Shown: positions 26,134 through 35,336 of the stretch, one piece after another
How positions within the stretch are numbered: the stretch's first letter is position 1
How the letters are laid out: each line of letters starts with the position of its first letter
NCBI RefSeq assembly: GCF_000373625.1
Contig: NZ_KB891993.1
Coordinates: 806,001-870,000 of the forward strand
Length of the DNA: 64,000 bases
Origin: Streptomyces sp. LaPpAH-108
GTDB lineage: Bacteria > Actinomycetota > Actinomycetes > Streptomycetales > Streptomycetaceae
Direction of reading: 5' to 3'
Translations under genes and position numbers: made by a program
Notes under the pieces: model-generated
Databases searched by the model: none
Told to the model about the DNA's origin: nothing
What the model saw: only the letters and a program-made list of their open reading frames with translations

Positions 26134-26823
26134 ATGCGACTGTCCTCGACCCGCTCCGGCCGGGCGGCGGGGCCCGACGGCGTCCACCATCCCCTGTTCG
26201 CCCGCTGCTGGGCCCACCTCAGCGCGAGCGCGGACACCCGGCTCGGCCTGGCCGCGCTGCGCGAGCGGCTGCTCGCGGGGCTCTCGGGGCGGGTGATCGA
26301 GATCGGCGCGGGCAACGGGCTGAACTTCGCCCGCTATCCGGCGGCCGTCTCGGAGGTCGTGGCGATCGAACCGGAGCCGCTGCTCCGGCGGTTGGCCCTC
26401 CAGGCGGCGCTGCGGGCGGACGTGCCGGTGGACGTCGTACCGGGGACGGCGGAGGCGCTGCCGGTCAAGAGCGAGTCGTTCGACGCGGCCGTGCTGTGTC
26501 TGGTGCTGTGCAGTGTGCAGGACGTGCGGCGGGCGCTGGCGGAGGTGCGGCGGGTGCTCAAGCCCGGCGGCGAGGTCCGCTTCCTGGAGCACGGCCGGGG
26601 CGGCGGGCGGCTGATGCGGTCGGCCCAGCGCGCCCTGGACCGCACGGTGTGGCCCCGCCTGGCCGGAGGCTGTCATCTGTCCCGGGCCCCGCTGACGGCG
26701 CTGCGTGAGGCGGGCTTCACCGTCGGACCGTACGAGCGGGTGAGCCTCCCGGACCGGGGTCCGAGGCTGCCGTGGTCGTACGGGGTCCTGGGGACGGCCC
26801 GGCGGCCGGGGCCCGCGACCTAG
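26134..26823 (+). CDS. Class I SAM-dependent methyltransferase
   Basis: A 229-aa UbiE/Methyltransf_11-type protein. The SAM-binding motif I is VIEIGAGNGLNFARYP (about residues 53-68), followed by the acidic end of strand 2 (VAIEPEP), motif II AALPVKSESFDAAVLCLVLCSV and LKPGGEVRFLEHGRG. The substrate is unknown; homologs are often named phospholipid or quinone methyltransferases without evidence. The ATG at 26134 has GGGAGG upstream. It is 119 nt after bioD and could be read by the same transcript. Base 26824-27039 shows no clear feature. Confidence 0.85.
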   Translation: MRLSSTRSGRAAGPDGVHHPLFARCWAHLSASADTRLGLAALRERLLAGLSGRVIEIGAGNGLNFARYPAAVSEVVAIEPEPLLRRLALQAALRADVPVDVVPGTAEALPVKSESFDAAVLCLVLCSVQDVRRALAEVRRVLKPGGEVRFLEHGRGGGRLMRSAQRALDRTVWPRLAGGCHLSRAPLTALREAGFTVGPYERVSLPDRGPRLPWSYGVLGTARRPGPAT

Positions 26824-27039
26824 GGACGGCCCACCCGGAAGGGTCAGTGCCGTACCCGTCGCGGCCGGGGCCCTGGCCCGTCATGGCGAGACCACCCCGC
26901 CCCGCGCGGCCGGGGTTCCCGCGCAAAGGCTCGCCCCCGATCTCCCCTGTCGCCGGTGCCGCGAAGCGGAGCGGATGTGGGGCCGGTCACACTAGGCTCG
27001 GCTGGGGAGTCGGGACGTCTAGGTGACCTGGAGGCGGTC

Positions 27040-27852
27040 TTGTTCACATCTGCCGAGGAGAACGTGCCGGGGGCCGAGCCGGGGCGGGGCACCGCGGCCC
27101 GGGCTCGCGGGCTGACCAAGGCGTACGGCTCGGGCGAGACCGCCGTGATCGCGTTGGACTCGGTCGACGTGGACATCGCGCGCGGCCGGTTCACCGCCGT
27201 GATGGGCCCCTCCGGCTCGGGCAAGTCCACGCTGATGCACTGTCTGGCGGGCCTGGACACCGTCTCGGCCGGTCAGGTGTGGCTCGGGGACACCGAGATC
27301 ACGGGGCTGAAGGACAAGGAGCTGACCCGGCTGCGGCGCGACCGGATCGGTTTCATGTTCCAGTCGTTCAATCTGATCCCGACGCTGAACGCGGCCGAGA
27401 ACATCACGCTGCCCATGGACATCGCGGGCCGCAAGCCCGACGAGCAGTGGCTGGATCAGGTGATCGACACCCTGGGGCTGCGCGGCCGTCTCAAGCACCG
27501 GCCCTCGCAGCTCTCGGGCGGTCAGCAGCAGCGGGTGGCGTGTGCACGGGCGCTGGCCTCGCGGCCCGAGCTGATCTTCGCCGACGAGCCGACCGGGAAC
27601 CTGGACTCGCGGGCGGGTCTGGAGGTGCTGGGCTTTCTGCGCCGCGCGGTGGACGAGCTGGGGCAGACCGTCGTGATGGTCACCCACGACCCGGGCGCCG
27701 CCGCCCACTCCGACCAGGTGCTCTTCCTGGCCGACGGCCGGATCGTGGACCGGATGGAGCGGCCGACGGCGGACGCGGTGCTGGAGCGGATGAAGGCGTT
27801 CGACATCGTGCGGGGCCGGATCGGCGGCGACGCCGTGGCACAGGAGGACTGA
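27040..27852 (+). CDS. ABC transporter ATP-binding protein (MacB/LolD-type)
   Basis: The nucleotide-binding subunit of an ABC exporter of the MacB/LolD group. Walker A is GPSGSGKS, the Q-loop GFMFQSFNLIP, the signature LSGGQQQR, Walker B ELIFADEPTGNLDS and the H-loop MVTHD. The TTG at 27040 gives 270 aa and has GGAGG 5 nt upstream; a GTG at 27064 with GAGGAG is an alternative. The permease gene begins 4 nt after the stop, so the two subunits are cotranslated. Confidence 0.9.
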   Translation: MFTSAEENVPGAEPGRGTAARARGLTKAYGSGETAVIALDSVDVDIARGRFTAVMGPSGSGKSTLMHCLAGLDTVSAGQVWLGDTEITGLKDKELTRLRRDRIGFMFQSFNLIPTLNAAENITLPMDIAGRKPDEQWLDQVIDTLGLRGRLKHRPSQLSGGQQQRVACARALASRPELIFADEPTGNLDSRAGLEVLGFLRRAVDELGQTVVMVTHDPGAAAHSDQVLFLADGRIVDRMERPTADAVLERMKAFDIVRGRIGGDAVAQED

Positions 27853-27856
27853 TCCG

Positions 27857-30424
27857 GTGCTCAGGGCGACGCTGAGGAGCTTCCTCGCGCACAAGGGACG
27901 CCTCGCGCTGTCCGCACTGGCCGTCCTGCTGTCCGTGGCGTTCGTCTCGGGCAGCCTGATCTTCTCCGACACGGTGAGCCGGACCTTCGACCGGCTCTTC
28001 GCCTCGACGGCCGCCGATGTGACGGTGAGCCCGAAGGAGGACCTGCGCTCCCCGGTGCCGGGCGGCACCGTGCAGACCCTCCCGGCCGCGCTGCGGGACA
28101 AGGTGGCCGAGGTGCCCGGGGTGGCGAACGCCCACGCGGACGTGTCCGTGCAGAACATCGTGGTGGTCGACAGCCGCAACAAGTCCGTCGGCCCGACGAC
28201 CGGCGCCCCCACCATCGCCATGGCCTGGCACCTCACCGACCGCAGCCCGGTCGAGCTGACCTCGGGTCACGCGCCGCGCGGTGCGGGCGAGGCGCTGCTG
28301 GACGCGGACACCGCGAGCAAGAAGCACGTACGGGTCGGGGACACGCTCACCGTGCAGGCGCAGCCGGGCACCTTCCAGGTCCGGGTGGTCGGCATCGCCA
28401 CGTTCACCACGACCAACCCAGGGGCGGCCCTGGTCTTCCTGGACCCGGCGGTGGCCGCGCGCGAGCTGCTGGGCTCGGACACCCGGGCCACCGCCATCTC
28501 GGTGGACGCGGCCCCGGGCGTCGACGACAAGGTGCTCAAGAGCCGGGTGGCGACGGCGGTCGGGCCCGGGAACTACGACCTGAAGACCGCCGGTGAGCAG
28601 GCGAAGTCGGCCGCGGCGAACCTCGGCGGCTTCCTCGACGTGATCAAGTACGTGATGCTGGGCTTCGCCGGGATCGCCGTCCTGGTGGGCATCTTCCTCA
28701 TCGTCAACACCTTCTCGATGCTGATCGCGCAGCGCACCCGCGAGCTGGGGCTGCTGCGCGCGCTGGGCGCCGACCGGCGGCAGGTGCGCCGCTCGGTGCT
28801 CCTTGAGGCGCTGCTGCTCGGTGTGGTCGGCTCGACGCTGGGTCTCGCGGCCGGGATCGGCGTTGCCTTCGGGCTGATCCGGCTGATGAGCGCGTTCGGG
28901 ATGAACCTGAAAGCCACCGAGATGGTGATCGGCTGGGGCACGCCGGTCGCGGCGTACGTGGTCGGCGTGGGCGTCACCTTCGTCGCCGCGTATCTGCCCG
29001 CCCGGCGCGCGGCGACCGTCTCCCCGATGGCCGCGCTCTCGGACGCCGAGATCGCGGGCGTCGACAAGCCGCTGACCGCGCGGGCGATCGCGGGCGGAAT
29101 CGTCGGGGTGGCCGGTGCGGCGGCGCTGGCCGGATGCGTGGCGTCGGACAAGGCCGGTACGGCGGCCTCGCTGCTCGGGCTCGGTGTGGTGCTGACGCTG
29201 ATCGCGACGGTGGTCGCGGGCCCGCTCCTGGTCCGCCCGGTGATCCGGGTGCTCGGCGCGGCCTTCCCGGCGCTGTTCGGCTCGGTGGGCCGGATGAGCC
29301 AGCGCAACGCCCTGCGCAATCCGCGTCGTACGGGCGCGACGGCGGCGGCGCTGATGGTGGGCCTGGCGCTGGTCGGCGGGATGTCGGTGGCGAGCGCGTC
29401 GATGTCGGCCTCGTTCGACCGGCAGATCGACCGCACGCTGGGCGCCGACTATGTCGTGCAGAGCCAGAACTTCACGCCGTTCACCAAGGAGGTCACCCGC
29501 GCGGTGGAGGGCACCCCGGGCGTCGGTCTGGTCGTCCAGCAGCGGCTCACCCCGCTCGCGCTGCGGCTGCCGGACGGCAAGCGGGTGGAGACGGCGGCGG
29601 CGGGCTACGGCCCGCATCTCGACCAGGTCGCCCATCTGGCCTACACCCAGGGCGGGACGGCCGCCGCGCTGGCGGACGGGAATCTGGCGATGGACGCCGG
29701 GTTCGCCAGGGACCACCGGGTGAAGATCGGCAGCGTGCTCCCGGTGGAGTTCCCGGGCGGCCGACGGGCCGCGCTGACGGTGGGCGCGCTGACCAACCTG
29801 GACACGGGCGACGGCTTCGGCACCCAGGGCGGTGTCTTCCTGGGCCTGGGCACCCTGGAGAAATATGTGCCCGGCGGCCAGGACTCCTCCCTGTACGTCA
29901 ACGCCTCCCCCGGCACCGACGCGAGCGCGCTGCGCGGCGCGCTGGACACGTCCCTGAAGCCGTTCCCGCAGGTCCAGGTGCGCGACCAGGCCGACTACAA
30001 GAAGCTGGTCCACGACCAGATCGCCGTCCTGCTCTACCTGGTCTACGCCCTGCTCGGCCTCGCCATCGTCATCGCCGTCCTCGGGGTGGTGAACACGCTC
30101 GCGCTCTCGGTGGTCGAGCGCACCCGTGAGATCGGGCTGCTGCGCGCGATCGGGCTCAGCAGGCGGCAGTTGCGCCGGATGATCCGTCTCGAGTCCGTGG
30201 TGATCGCGGTGTTCGGCGCGGTCCTCGGGCTCGCCCTCGGCCTGGTCTGGGGCGTGTGCGGCCAGCAGGTCCTGGCGCTGCGCGGTCTGAAGGAACTGGC
30301 CGTCCCCTGGGGCACGATCGTCGCGGTGGTGATCGGCGCGGCGGTGGTCGGCGTGGTCGCGGCGCTGCTCCCGGCGCTGCGTGCGTCGCGGATGAACGTG
30401 CTGGCGGCCATCGCGCACGAGTGA
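27857..30424 (+). CDS. ABC transporter permease, duplicated FtsX/MacB-type
   Basis: An 855-aa permease partner of the preceding ATPase. It has an N-terminal membrane segment (LALSALAVLLSVAFVSG), a large extracytoplasmic MacB-like domain (about residues 40-240), an FtsX domain with three membrane spans (KYVMLGFAGIAVLVGIFLIVN; YVVGVGVTFVAAYLPARRA), then a second cycle of the same elements ending with LLYLVYALLGLAIVIAVLGVVN and VVAALLPALRASRMNVLAAIAHE. This duplicated form is common in actinobacteria. It likely exports a lipid, antimicrobial or lipoprotein, but no substrate is indicated. It starts with GTG at 27857. Confidence 0.9.
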   Translation: MLRATLRSFLAHKGRLALSALAVLLSVAFVSGSLIFSDTVSRTFDRLFASTAADVTVSPKEDLRSPVPGGTVQTLPAALRDKVAEVPGVANAHADVSVQNIVVVDSRNKSVGPTTGAPTIAMAWHLTDRSPVELTSGHAPRGAGEALLDADTASKKHVRVGDTLTVQAQPGTFQVRVVGIATFTTTNPGAALVFLDPAVAARELLGSDTRATAISVDAAPGVDDKVLKSRVATAVGPGNYDLKTAGEQAKSAAANLGGFLDVIKYVMLGFAGIAVLVGIFLIVNTFSMLIAQRTRELGLLRALGADRRQVRRSVLLEALLLGVVGSTLGLAAGIGVAFGLIRLMSAFGMNLKATEMVIGWGTPVAAYVVGVGVTFVAAYLPARRAATVSPMAALSDAEIAGVDKPLTARAIAGGIVGVAGAAALAGCVASDKAGTAASLLGLGVVLTLIATVVAGPLLVRPVIRVLGAAFPALFGSVGRMSQRNALRNPRRTGATAAALMVGLALVGGMSVASASMSASFDRQIDRTLGADYVVQSQNFTPFTKEVTRAVEGTPGVGLVVQQRLTPLALRLPDGKRVETAAAGYGPHLDQVAHLAYTQGGTAAALADGNLAMDAGFARDHRVKIGSVLPVEFPGGRRAALTVGALTNLDTGDGFGTQGGVFLGLGTLEKYVPGGQDSSLYVNASPGTDASALRGALDTSLKPFPQVQVRDQADYKKLVHDQIAVLLYLVYALLGLAIVIAVLGVVNTLALSVVERTREIGLLRAIGLSRRQLRRMIRLESVVIAVFGAVLGLALGLVWGVCGQQVLALRGLKELAVPWGTIVAVVIGAAVVGVVAALLPALRASRMNVLAAIAHE

Positions 30425-30506
30425 GCCACGCGTTCGGCCCCGGCCGGGCGCGCACCGTGATGGAATCGCGGGGTCAGCTCAACCAGCCGTAGGTGGAGGA
30501 GAGTTC

Positions 30507-31388
30507 ATGCCGCGCCCGTTCCGGTTCGGAGTCAATCTGCTCACCCCGTCGCCCGGCGCCGAGTGGCGGGCGAGATGCCGGCTGGCCGAGGAGCTGGGGT
30601 ACGACGTGATCCTGGTCCCGGACCATCTGGGCATGGTCGCGCCGTTCCCGGTGCTGGTGGCGGCTGCGGCGGTGACCGAGCGGCCCCGGCTCGGCACGCT
30701 GGTGCTCAACGCGGGGCTGTGGAACCCCGCCCTGCTGGCCCGCGAGGTCGCCACCACGGACGCGCTGACCGACGGGCGCCTGGAGCTGGGCCTCGGTACC
30801 GGGTACGTCCGGGCCGAGCACGAGCGGGCCGGGCTGCCGTTCGGTGCCCCGCAGGAGCGGGCGGACCAGCTGCGCCGCACGGTGGAGGAGCTGGAGCGGC
30901 TGCTCGGCTCCGGCGAGGCGGGGTTCCGGCCCGTCCAGGACCGGGTGCCGCTGCTGATCGGCGGCGACGGCGAGCGCACGCTGCCGCTGGGGGTGGCGCA
31001 CGCGGACGTCATCGGCTTCACCGGGGCGCGGATGGTGGGCGGGCAGCTGCGGGCGATCCCGGCGAAGGAGGTGGCCGAGCGGGTGGCCCGCTACGAGGAA
31101 CTGGCGGCGGGCCGTGCCGTACCGGCGGAGCGGAACCTGCTGCTCCAGACCGTCGCCGTCACCGACGATCCGGCGTCCGCGCTGGCCCCGCTGCTGGAGT
31201 GGCAGCCGGGGCTGACCCTGGAGGAGGCGCTGGAGCTGCCCGTCGTCCTGGTGGGCTCGCTGGACGAGGTCGTGGCGAAGGCGCTCGCGCTGCGGGAGCG
31301 GTACGGATTCTCGTATCTGACCGTGCTGGAGCCGTATCTGGAGGTGTTCGCACCGGTGCTGGAGCGGCTGCGGGCCGCGGACGCTTAG
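30507..31388 (+). CDS. LLM-class F420-dependent oxidoreductase
   Basis: A 293-aa luciferase-like monooxygenase fold protein of the kind that uses cofactor F420 in actinobacteria. Family elements are RFGVNLLTPSPGAEWRARCRLAEELGYD, PRLGTLVLNAGLWNPALLAREVATTD, GRLELGLGTGYVRAEHERAGLPF and PLLIGGDGERTL. The substrate is not predictable. The ATG at 30507 has GGAGGAGAG 7 nt upstream. It follows the ABC exporter by 82 nt and is not obviously linked to it. Confidence 0.88.
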   Translation: MPRPFRFGVNLLTPSPGAEWRARCRLAEELGYDVILVPDHLGMVAPFPVLVAAAAVTERPRLGTLVLNAGLWNPALLAREVATTDALTDGRLELGLGTGYVRAEHERAGLPFGAPQERADQLRRTVEELERLLGSGEAGFRPVQDRVPLLIGGDGERTLPLGVAHADVIGFTGARMVGGQLRAIPAKEVAERVARYEELAAGRAVPAERNLLLQTVAVTDDPASALAPLLEWQPGLTLEEALELPVVLVGSLDEVVAKALALRERYGFSYLTVLEPYLEVFAPVLERLRAADA

Positions 31389-31421
31389 ACCATTCGGGGT
31401 TTTCGTTCCGTTTCGGGACGG

Positions 31422-31583
31422 TATACATGCTTCCGTACCGCGTGACCCGCACGGGGTGCGCCCGGGCGCGGTGTGGAGCCGTACGGCCCGGACGCGGCCG
31501 TACGTCTTGCGGGCGGCCCGGCGCGCGTGCGCTCAGGGGCCGCCGGGCGCCCCCGCGACCGCCTTCCGGAAGAGGGATGCGCC
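31422..31583 (+). promoter_or_regulatory. Candidate promoter and long leader of the DEAD-box gene
   Basis: TATACA (31422-31427) in an AT-rich patch fits a -10 box; no good -35 was seen. It would give a leader of about 150 nt before the helicase ATG. The leader repeats CCGTAC several times and can fold (for example GCCGTACGGC about 31471-31480). Long structured leaders are common for cold-induced helicases. The rest of 31389-31583 holds no gene. Confidence 0.35.
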
Positions 31584-33275
31584 ATGACGACAGACACCGG
31601 CGACGGGCAGGTCGGCTTCGCCGATCTCGAACTGGCCCCCGAGATCGTGGGGGCGCTGACCGCGCTCGGCTACGAGGAGCCCACCCCGATCCAGCAGGAG
31701 GCGATCCCGCCCCTGCTCGCGGGGCACGACCTGCTGGGGCAGGCGGCGACGGGCACCGGCAAGACCGCCGCGTTCGCGCTGCCCCTGATCCAGCGCCTGG
31801 CGCGCGACGGCAAGCGCGGCGCGGGGCCCTCCGCACTGGTGCTGACGCCGACCCGCGAGCTGGCCATCCAGGTCTCGGAGGCGGTCCATCGCTACGGCAC
31901 CGACCTGGGCGTACGCGTCCTGCCGGTGTACGGCGGCCAGCCCATCGGGCGCCAGCTGCGCGAACTGCAGCGCGGGGTGGACGTGGTGGTGGCGACGCCT
32001 GGCCGGGCGCTCGACCACATCGCGCGGGGCACGCTGAAGCTGGACGACCTGCGCACGGTCGTCCTGGACGAGGCCGACGAGATGCTGGACATGGGCTTCT
32101 CGGAGGACATCGACGCGATCCTGGAGCACCTGCCCGAGGAGCGGCAGACAGTGCTGTTCTCGGCGACGATGCCCGCGCGGATCGACTCCATGGCGCGCAA
32201 GCACCTCAGCGACCCGGTCCGGGTGCGCATCGAGCGGGAGGCGCCCGCGCCGGGCGAGGCACCCCGGGTGCGCGAGTCGGCGTACGTCGTCGCGCGCAAC
32301 CAGAAACCGGCCGCGCTGGGGCGGCTCCTCGACGTGGAGTCGCCGGAGGCGGCGATCGTGTTCTGCCGCACCCGTGACCAGGTGGACCAGCTCTCCGAGA
32401 CGCTGAACGGGCGCGGCTACCGCGCCGAGGCGCTGCACGGCGGCCTCAGCCAGGAGCAGCGGGACCGGGTGATGGGGCGGCTGCGCAACGGTACGGCGGA
32501 TCTGCTGGTCGCGACCGACGTCGCGGCGCGCGGCATCGACGTGGAGCATCTGACGCACGTGATCAATTACGACGTGCCGTCGGCGCCGGAGTCGTACGTC
32601 CACCGGATCGGGCGGGTCGGCCGCGCGGGCCGCGAGGGCGTGGCGATCACGCTGGCGGAGCCGCGCGAGTCCCGGATGCTCAAGACGATCGAGCGGGTGA
32701 CCGGGCGGAAGGTCCCGCTGGAGAAGGTGCCGTCGGTGGCGGACCTGCGGGCCCGGCGCCTTGAGCTGACGCGGGCGGCGCTGCACGAGAGTCTGCTGGA
32801 CGACGAGGACCTGGAGCGGTTCCGGGTGGTGGTGGAGACCCTCGGGGACGAGTTCGACGTGATGGACGTGGCGCTGGCGGCGGTGAAGCTGGCGCACGAG
32901 TCGGGCGGGGCCGCGTTCGACGAGGAGGAGATCCCCGAGCTGGCGCCGAGGGACGACCGGGACCGCGGCCGGGACCGGGGCCGCGGGCGGGACACGCGCG
33001 GGCCCCGGGGCCCCCGGCGCTCCTCGCCGGGCATGACCCGGCTGTTCGTGAGCGCCGGGCGCAGTGCGGGCATCCGGCCGCAGGACCTGGTGGGTGCCAT
33101 CGCCGGGGAGTCGCGGCTGAGCGGCCGGGACATCGGCTCGATCGAGATCGCCGACCGCTTCTCGCTGGTGGAGGTGCCCGACGCCGCGGCGGAGGACGTG
33201 ATCCACGCGCTGCGCGGAGCGACGATCAAGGGGCGGCGGGCGCAGGTGCGGCGGGAGCGGGAGCAGCAGCGCTAG
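31584..33275 (+). CDS. DEAD-box RNA helicase (DeaD/CsdA-like)
   Basis: A 563-aa ATP-dependent RNA helicase, probably remodelling structured mRNA or ribosome intermediates, especially in the cold. All helicase motifs are visible: the Q motif YEEPTPIQQEAIP, motif I ATGTGKT, PTRELAIQ, TPGR, motif II DEAD, SAT (FSATMP), IVFCRTR, DVAARGID and HRIGRVGRAG. After the core comes a DeaD-like dimerisation helix, an Arg/Asp/Gly-rich linker (DRGRDRGRGRDTRG at about residues 455-475) and a DbpA-like RNA-binding domain (TRLFVSAGRSAGIRPQDLVGAI to the end). The ATG at 31584 has AGAGGGATG upstream. Confidence 0.93.
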   Translation: MTTDTGDGQVGFADLELAPEIVGALTALGYEEPTPIQQEAIPPLLAGHDLLGQAATGTGKTAAFALPLIQRLARDGKRGAGPSALVLTPTRELAIQVSEAVHRYGTDLGVRVLPVYGGQPIGRQLRELQRGVDVVVATPGRALDHIARGTLKLDDLRTVVLDEADEMLDMGFSEDIDAILEHLPEERQTVLFSATMPARIDSMARKHLSDPVRVRIEREAPAPGEAPRVRESAYVVARNQKPAALGRLLDVESPEAAIVFCRTRDQVDQLSETLNGRGYRAEALHGGLSQEQRDRVMGRLRNGTADLLVATDVAARGIDVEHLTHVINYDVPSAPESYVHRIGRVGRAGREGVAITLAEPRESRMLKTIERVTGRKVPLEKVPSVADLRARRLELTRAALHESLLDDEDLERFRVVVETLGDEFDVMDVALAAVKLAHESGGAAFDEEEIPELAPRDDRDRGRDRGRGRDTRGPRGPRRSSPGMTRLFVSAGRSAGIRPQDLVGAIAGESRLSGRDIGSIEIADRFSLVEVPDAAAEDVIHALRGATIKGRRAQVRREREQQR

Positions 33276-33373
33276 CCGGGGCACTCGCCTCGGCGGCTGT
33301 CGTGGCGCCCGTCTCGGCGCTGACGGAAAATTCCCTGGCCCGGCCGGACGGCGTTCTGGTTGGGTCGGGGGAC

Positions 33374-33799
33374 ATGAGCGATCTTCAGATCCGGCCCGCC
33401 GCCGTCCCCGACATCGACTCCGTGCTGGAGTTCTGGCGGGCGGCGGCGGAGGGCACGAGTATCAGTGACGACCGGGACGGCGTGGCCCGGCTCCTCGCGA
33501 CGGACCCCGAGGCGCTGCTGCTCGCGGAGCGCGACGGGGTGCTGGTCGGGACGGTCATCGCCGGTTTCGACGGCTGGCGCTGCTCGGCGTACCGCCTGGC
33601 CGTGCACCCGGACCACCGCCGCCGGGGCATCGCGAGCGCCCTTCTTGAGGCGGCGGAGCGGCGGTTCGCCGCGCGCGGCGGGCGCCGGGCGGACGCGATG
33701 GTGCTGGTGCGCAACGAGACGGCGCACCATGCCTGGGGCGCGGCGGGGTACGCGCCCGAGGAGCACTGGCGCCGCTGGGTGAAGCCGCTGACGCCCTGA
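33374..33799 (+). CDS. GNAT-family N-acetyltransferase
   Basis: A 141-aa acetyltransferase with the acetyl-CoA-binding motif A: YRLAVHPDHRRRGIASALLEAAERR (R/Q-x-x-G-x-G/A loop as RRRGIA). The segment ADAMVLVRNETAHHAWGAAGYAPEEHWRRWVK is the usual C-terminal part. The acceptor is unknown. The ATG at 33374 has GGGGGAC just upstream; an upstream extension of the frame has no family sequence. It stands alone between the helicase and the CNNM/CorC pair. Confidence 0.88.
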   Translation: MSDLQIRPAAVPDIDSVLEFWRAAAEGTSISDDRDGVARLLATDPEALLLAERDGVLVGTVIAGFDGWRCSAYRLAVHPDHRRRGIASALLEAAERRFAARGGRRADAMVLVRNETAHHAWGAAGYAPEEHWRRWVKPLTP

Positions 33800-33965
33800 G
33801 GCCGGTCCGGCCCGGCCGTACGGACGCTTTGCGCTTCCTTTACCATTGAGGTGTCATCCGGTCCTCGATGAAAGGTTGTGAGCGTCCGCCCATGGGCGAG
33901 CCTCCCAGTACGCGACATCGCGCGTTCCGCGCCCCCGTGCCCGATCATGGGACGGGGGTGACCCG

Positions 33966-35336
33966 ATGACCGAAGTGCTGCTTCTTCTGGTGGCGATCCT
34001 GCTGTCGCTCGCCTGCGGTGCCTTCGTGGCGGCCGAGTTCTCGCTGACCACGGTCGAGCGCGGCGAGCTGGAGCGGGCCGCCGCGCGCGGCGAACGCGGT
34101 GCCCCGGGCGCGCTGAAGGCCGTCCGCAATCTGACTTTCCAGCTCTCCGGCGCGCAGCTCGGCATCACCGTGACCAACCTGGTGGTCGGCATGCTCGCCG
34201 AGCCGTCGATCGCCAAGCTCCTTTCGGGGCCGTTCCGGGCGATGGGCCTGTCGGCGACCACCTCGAGTTCGGTCGCGCTGGTGCTCGGTACGGCCCTGTC
34301 GACGGTGTTCCTGATGGTCGTCGGCGAGCTGGTGCCGAAGAACTGGGCGATCTCCTCGCCGCTGGCCGTGGCCAAGCGGGTGGGTACGCCGCAGCGGTGG
34401 TTCAGCAATGTGTTCCTCCCGTTCATCACGCATCTGAACAACACGGCCAACCGCGTGGTGCGCCGCTTCGGCCTGGAGCCCGCCGAGGAACTGGCCTCGG
34501 CGCGCGGCCCGCAGGAACTGGTGGCGCTGGCCCGGCACTCCGCACGGCAGGGCGCGCTGGAGCCGGACACCGCCGAGCTGTTCGTGCGCACGCTGAACCT
34601 GGCCGACCTCACCGCGGAGAACGTGATGACGCCCCGTGTCCAGGTCGTCGCCCTGGACACCCAGGCGACCTGCGAGGACGTGGCCAACGCGACCCGGGCG
34701 ACGGGGCTTTCGCGGTTCCCGGTGTACCGGGGCGGGCTTGACGCGGTGGTCGGCGTCGCGCACATCAAGGACGTGCTCGCGGTGCCCGCCGAGGACCGGC
34801 CGGTGCGCTCGGTCACCCAGATCATGCGCGATCCGCTGCTGGTGCCGGAGTCCCTGACCGTGGACCGGCTCCTCGACCGGCTCTCCGGCCGGCGCACGAT
34901 GGCCGTCGTCATCGACGAGTACGGCGGCACGGCGGGCGTCGCGACGCTGGAGGACATCGTGGAGGAGGTCGTCGGCGAGGTCCGCGACGAGCACGACCCG
35001 CACGAGACGCCCGACCTCGCGCCCGACGGCAGTGACGACGAGGGGCGCCTGGTGTACGCGGCGGACGGCGCCGCCCGCACCGATCAGCTCGCGAGCGTCG
35101 GACTGCGGGTGCCCGAGGGGCCGTACGAGACGCTGGCCGGGCTCGTCGCGACCCGGCTCGGCCGGATACCCGAGGCCGGGGACCGGGTCGAGGTGGCCGG
35201 GTGGCGGCTGGACGTGACGGACGCCTCCGGGCACCGGGCCGCGCGGGTGCGGCTGCACGCGCCGTGGGGCGCGATCCGGGGCGGGGCGGAGCAGGGTGGC
35301 GCGGAGCACGGTGAGCGGACGGAGGGGGCGCGATGA
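33966..35336 (+). CDS. CNNM/CorC-family membrane protein (hemolysin-like), full domain set
   Basis: A 456-aa membrane protein of the CNNM/CorC (HlyC) family, linked to magnesium or cobalt efflux. Residues about 1-190 are the DUF21/CNNM transmembrane domain (VLLLLVAILLSLACGAFVAAEFSLTTVERGELERAA; FQLSGAQLGITVTNLVVGML; VFLMVVGELVPKNWAI). About residues 215-340 are two CBS domains (VMTPRVQVVALD; MAVVIDEYGGTAGVATLEDIVEEVVGEVRDEHD). The C-terminal CorC_HlyC domain covers about residues 360-445. It overlaps the next gene by 4 nt (ATGA). The hemolysin name is historical. Confidence 0.9.
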   Translation: MTEVLLLLVAILLSLACGAFVAAEFSLTTVERGELERAAARGERGAPGALKAVRNLTFQLSGAQLGITVTNLVVGMLAEPSIAKLLSGPFRAMGLSATTSSSVALVLGTALSTVFLMVVGELVPKNWAISSPLAVAKRVGTPQRWFSNVFLPFITHLNNTANRVVRRFGLEPAEELASARGPQELVALARHSARQGALEPDTAELFVRTLNLADLTAENVMTPRVQVVALDTQATCEDVANATRATGLSRFPVYRGGLDAVVGVAHIKDVLAVPAEDRPVRSVTQIMRDPLLVPESLTVDRLLDRLSGRRTMAVVIDEYGGTAGVATLEDIVEEVVGEVRDEHDPHETPDLAPDGSDDEGRLVYAADGAARTDQLASVGLRVPEGPYETLAGLVATRLGRIPEAGDRVEVAGWRLDVTDASGHRAARVRLHAPWGAIRGGAEQGGAEHGERTEGAR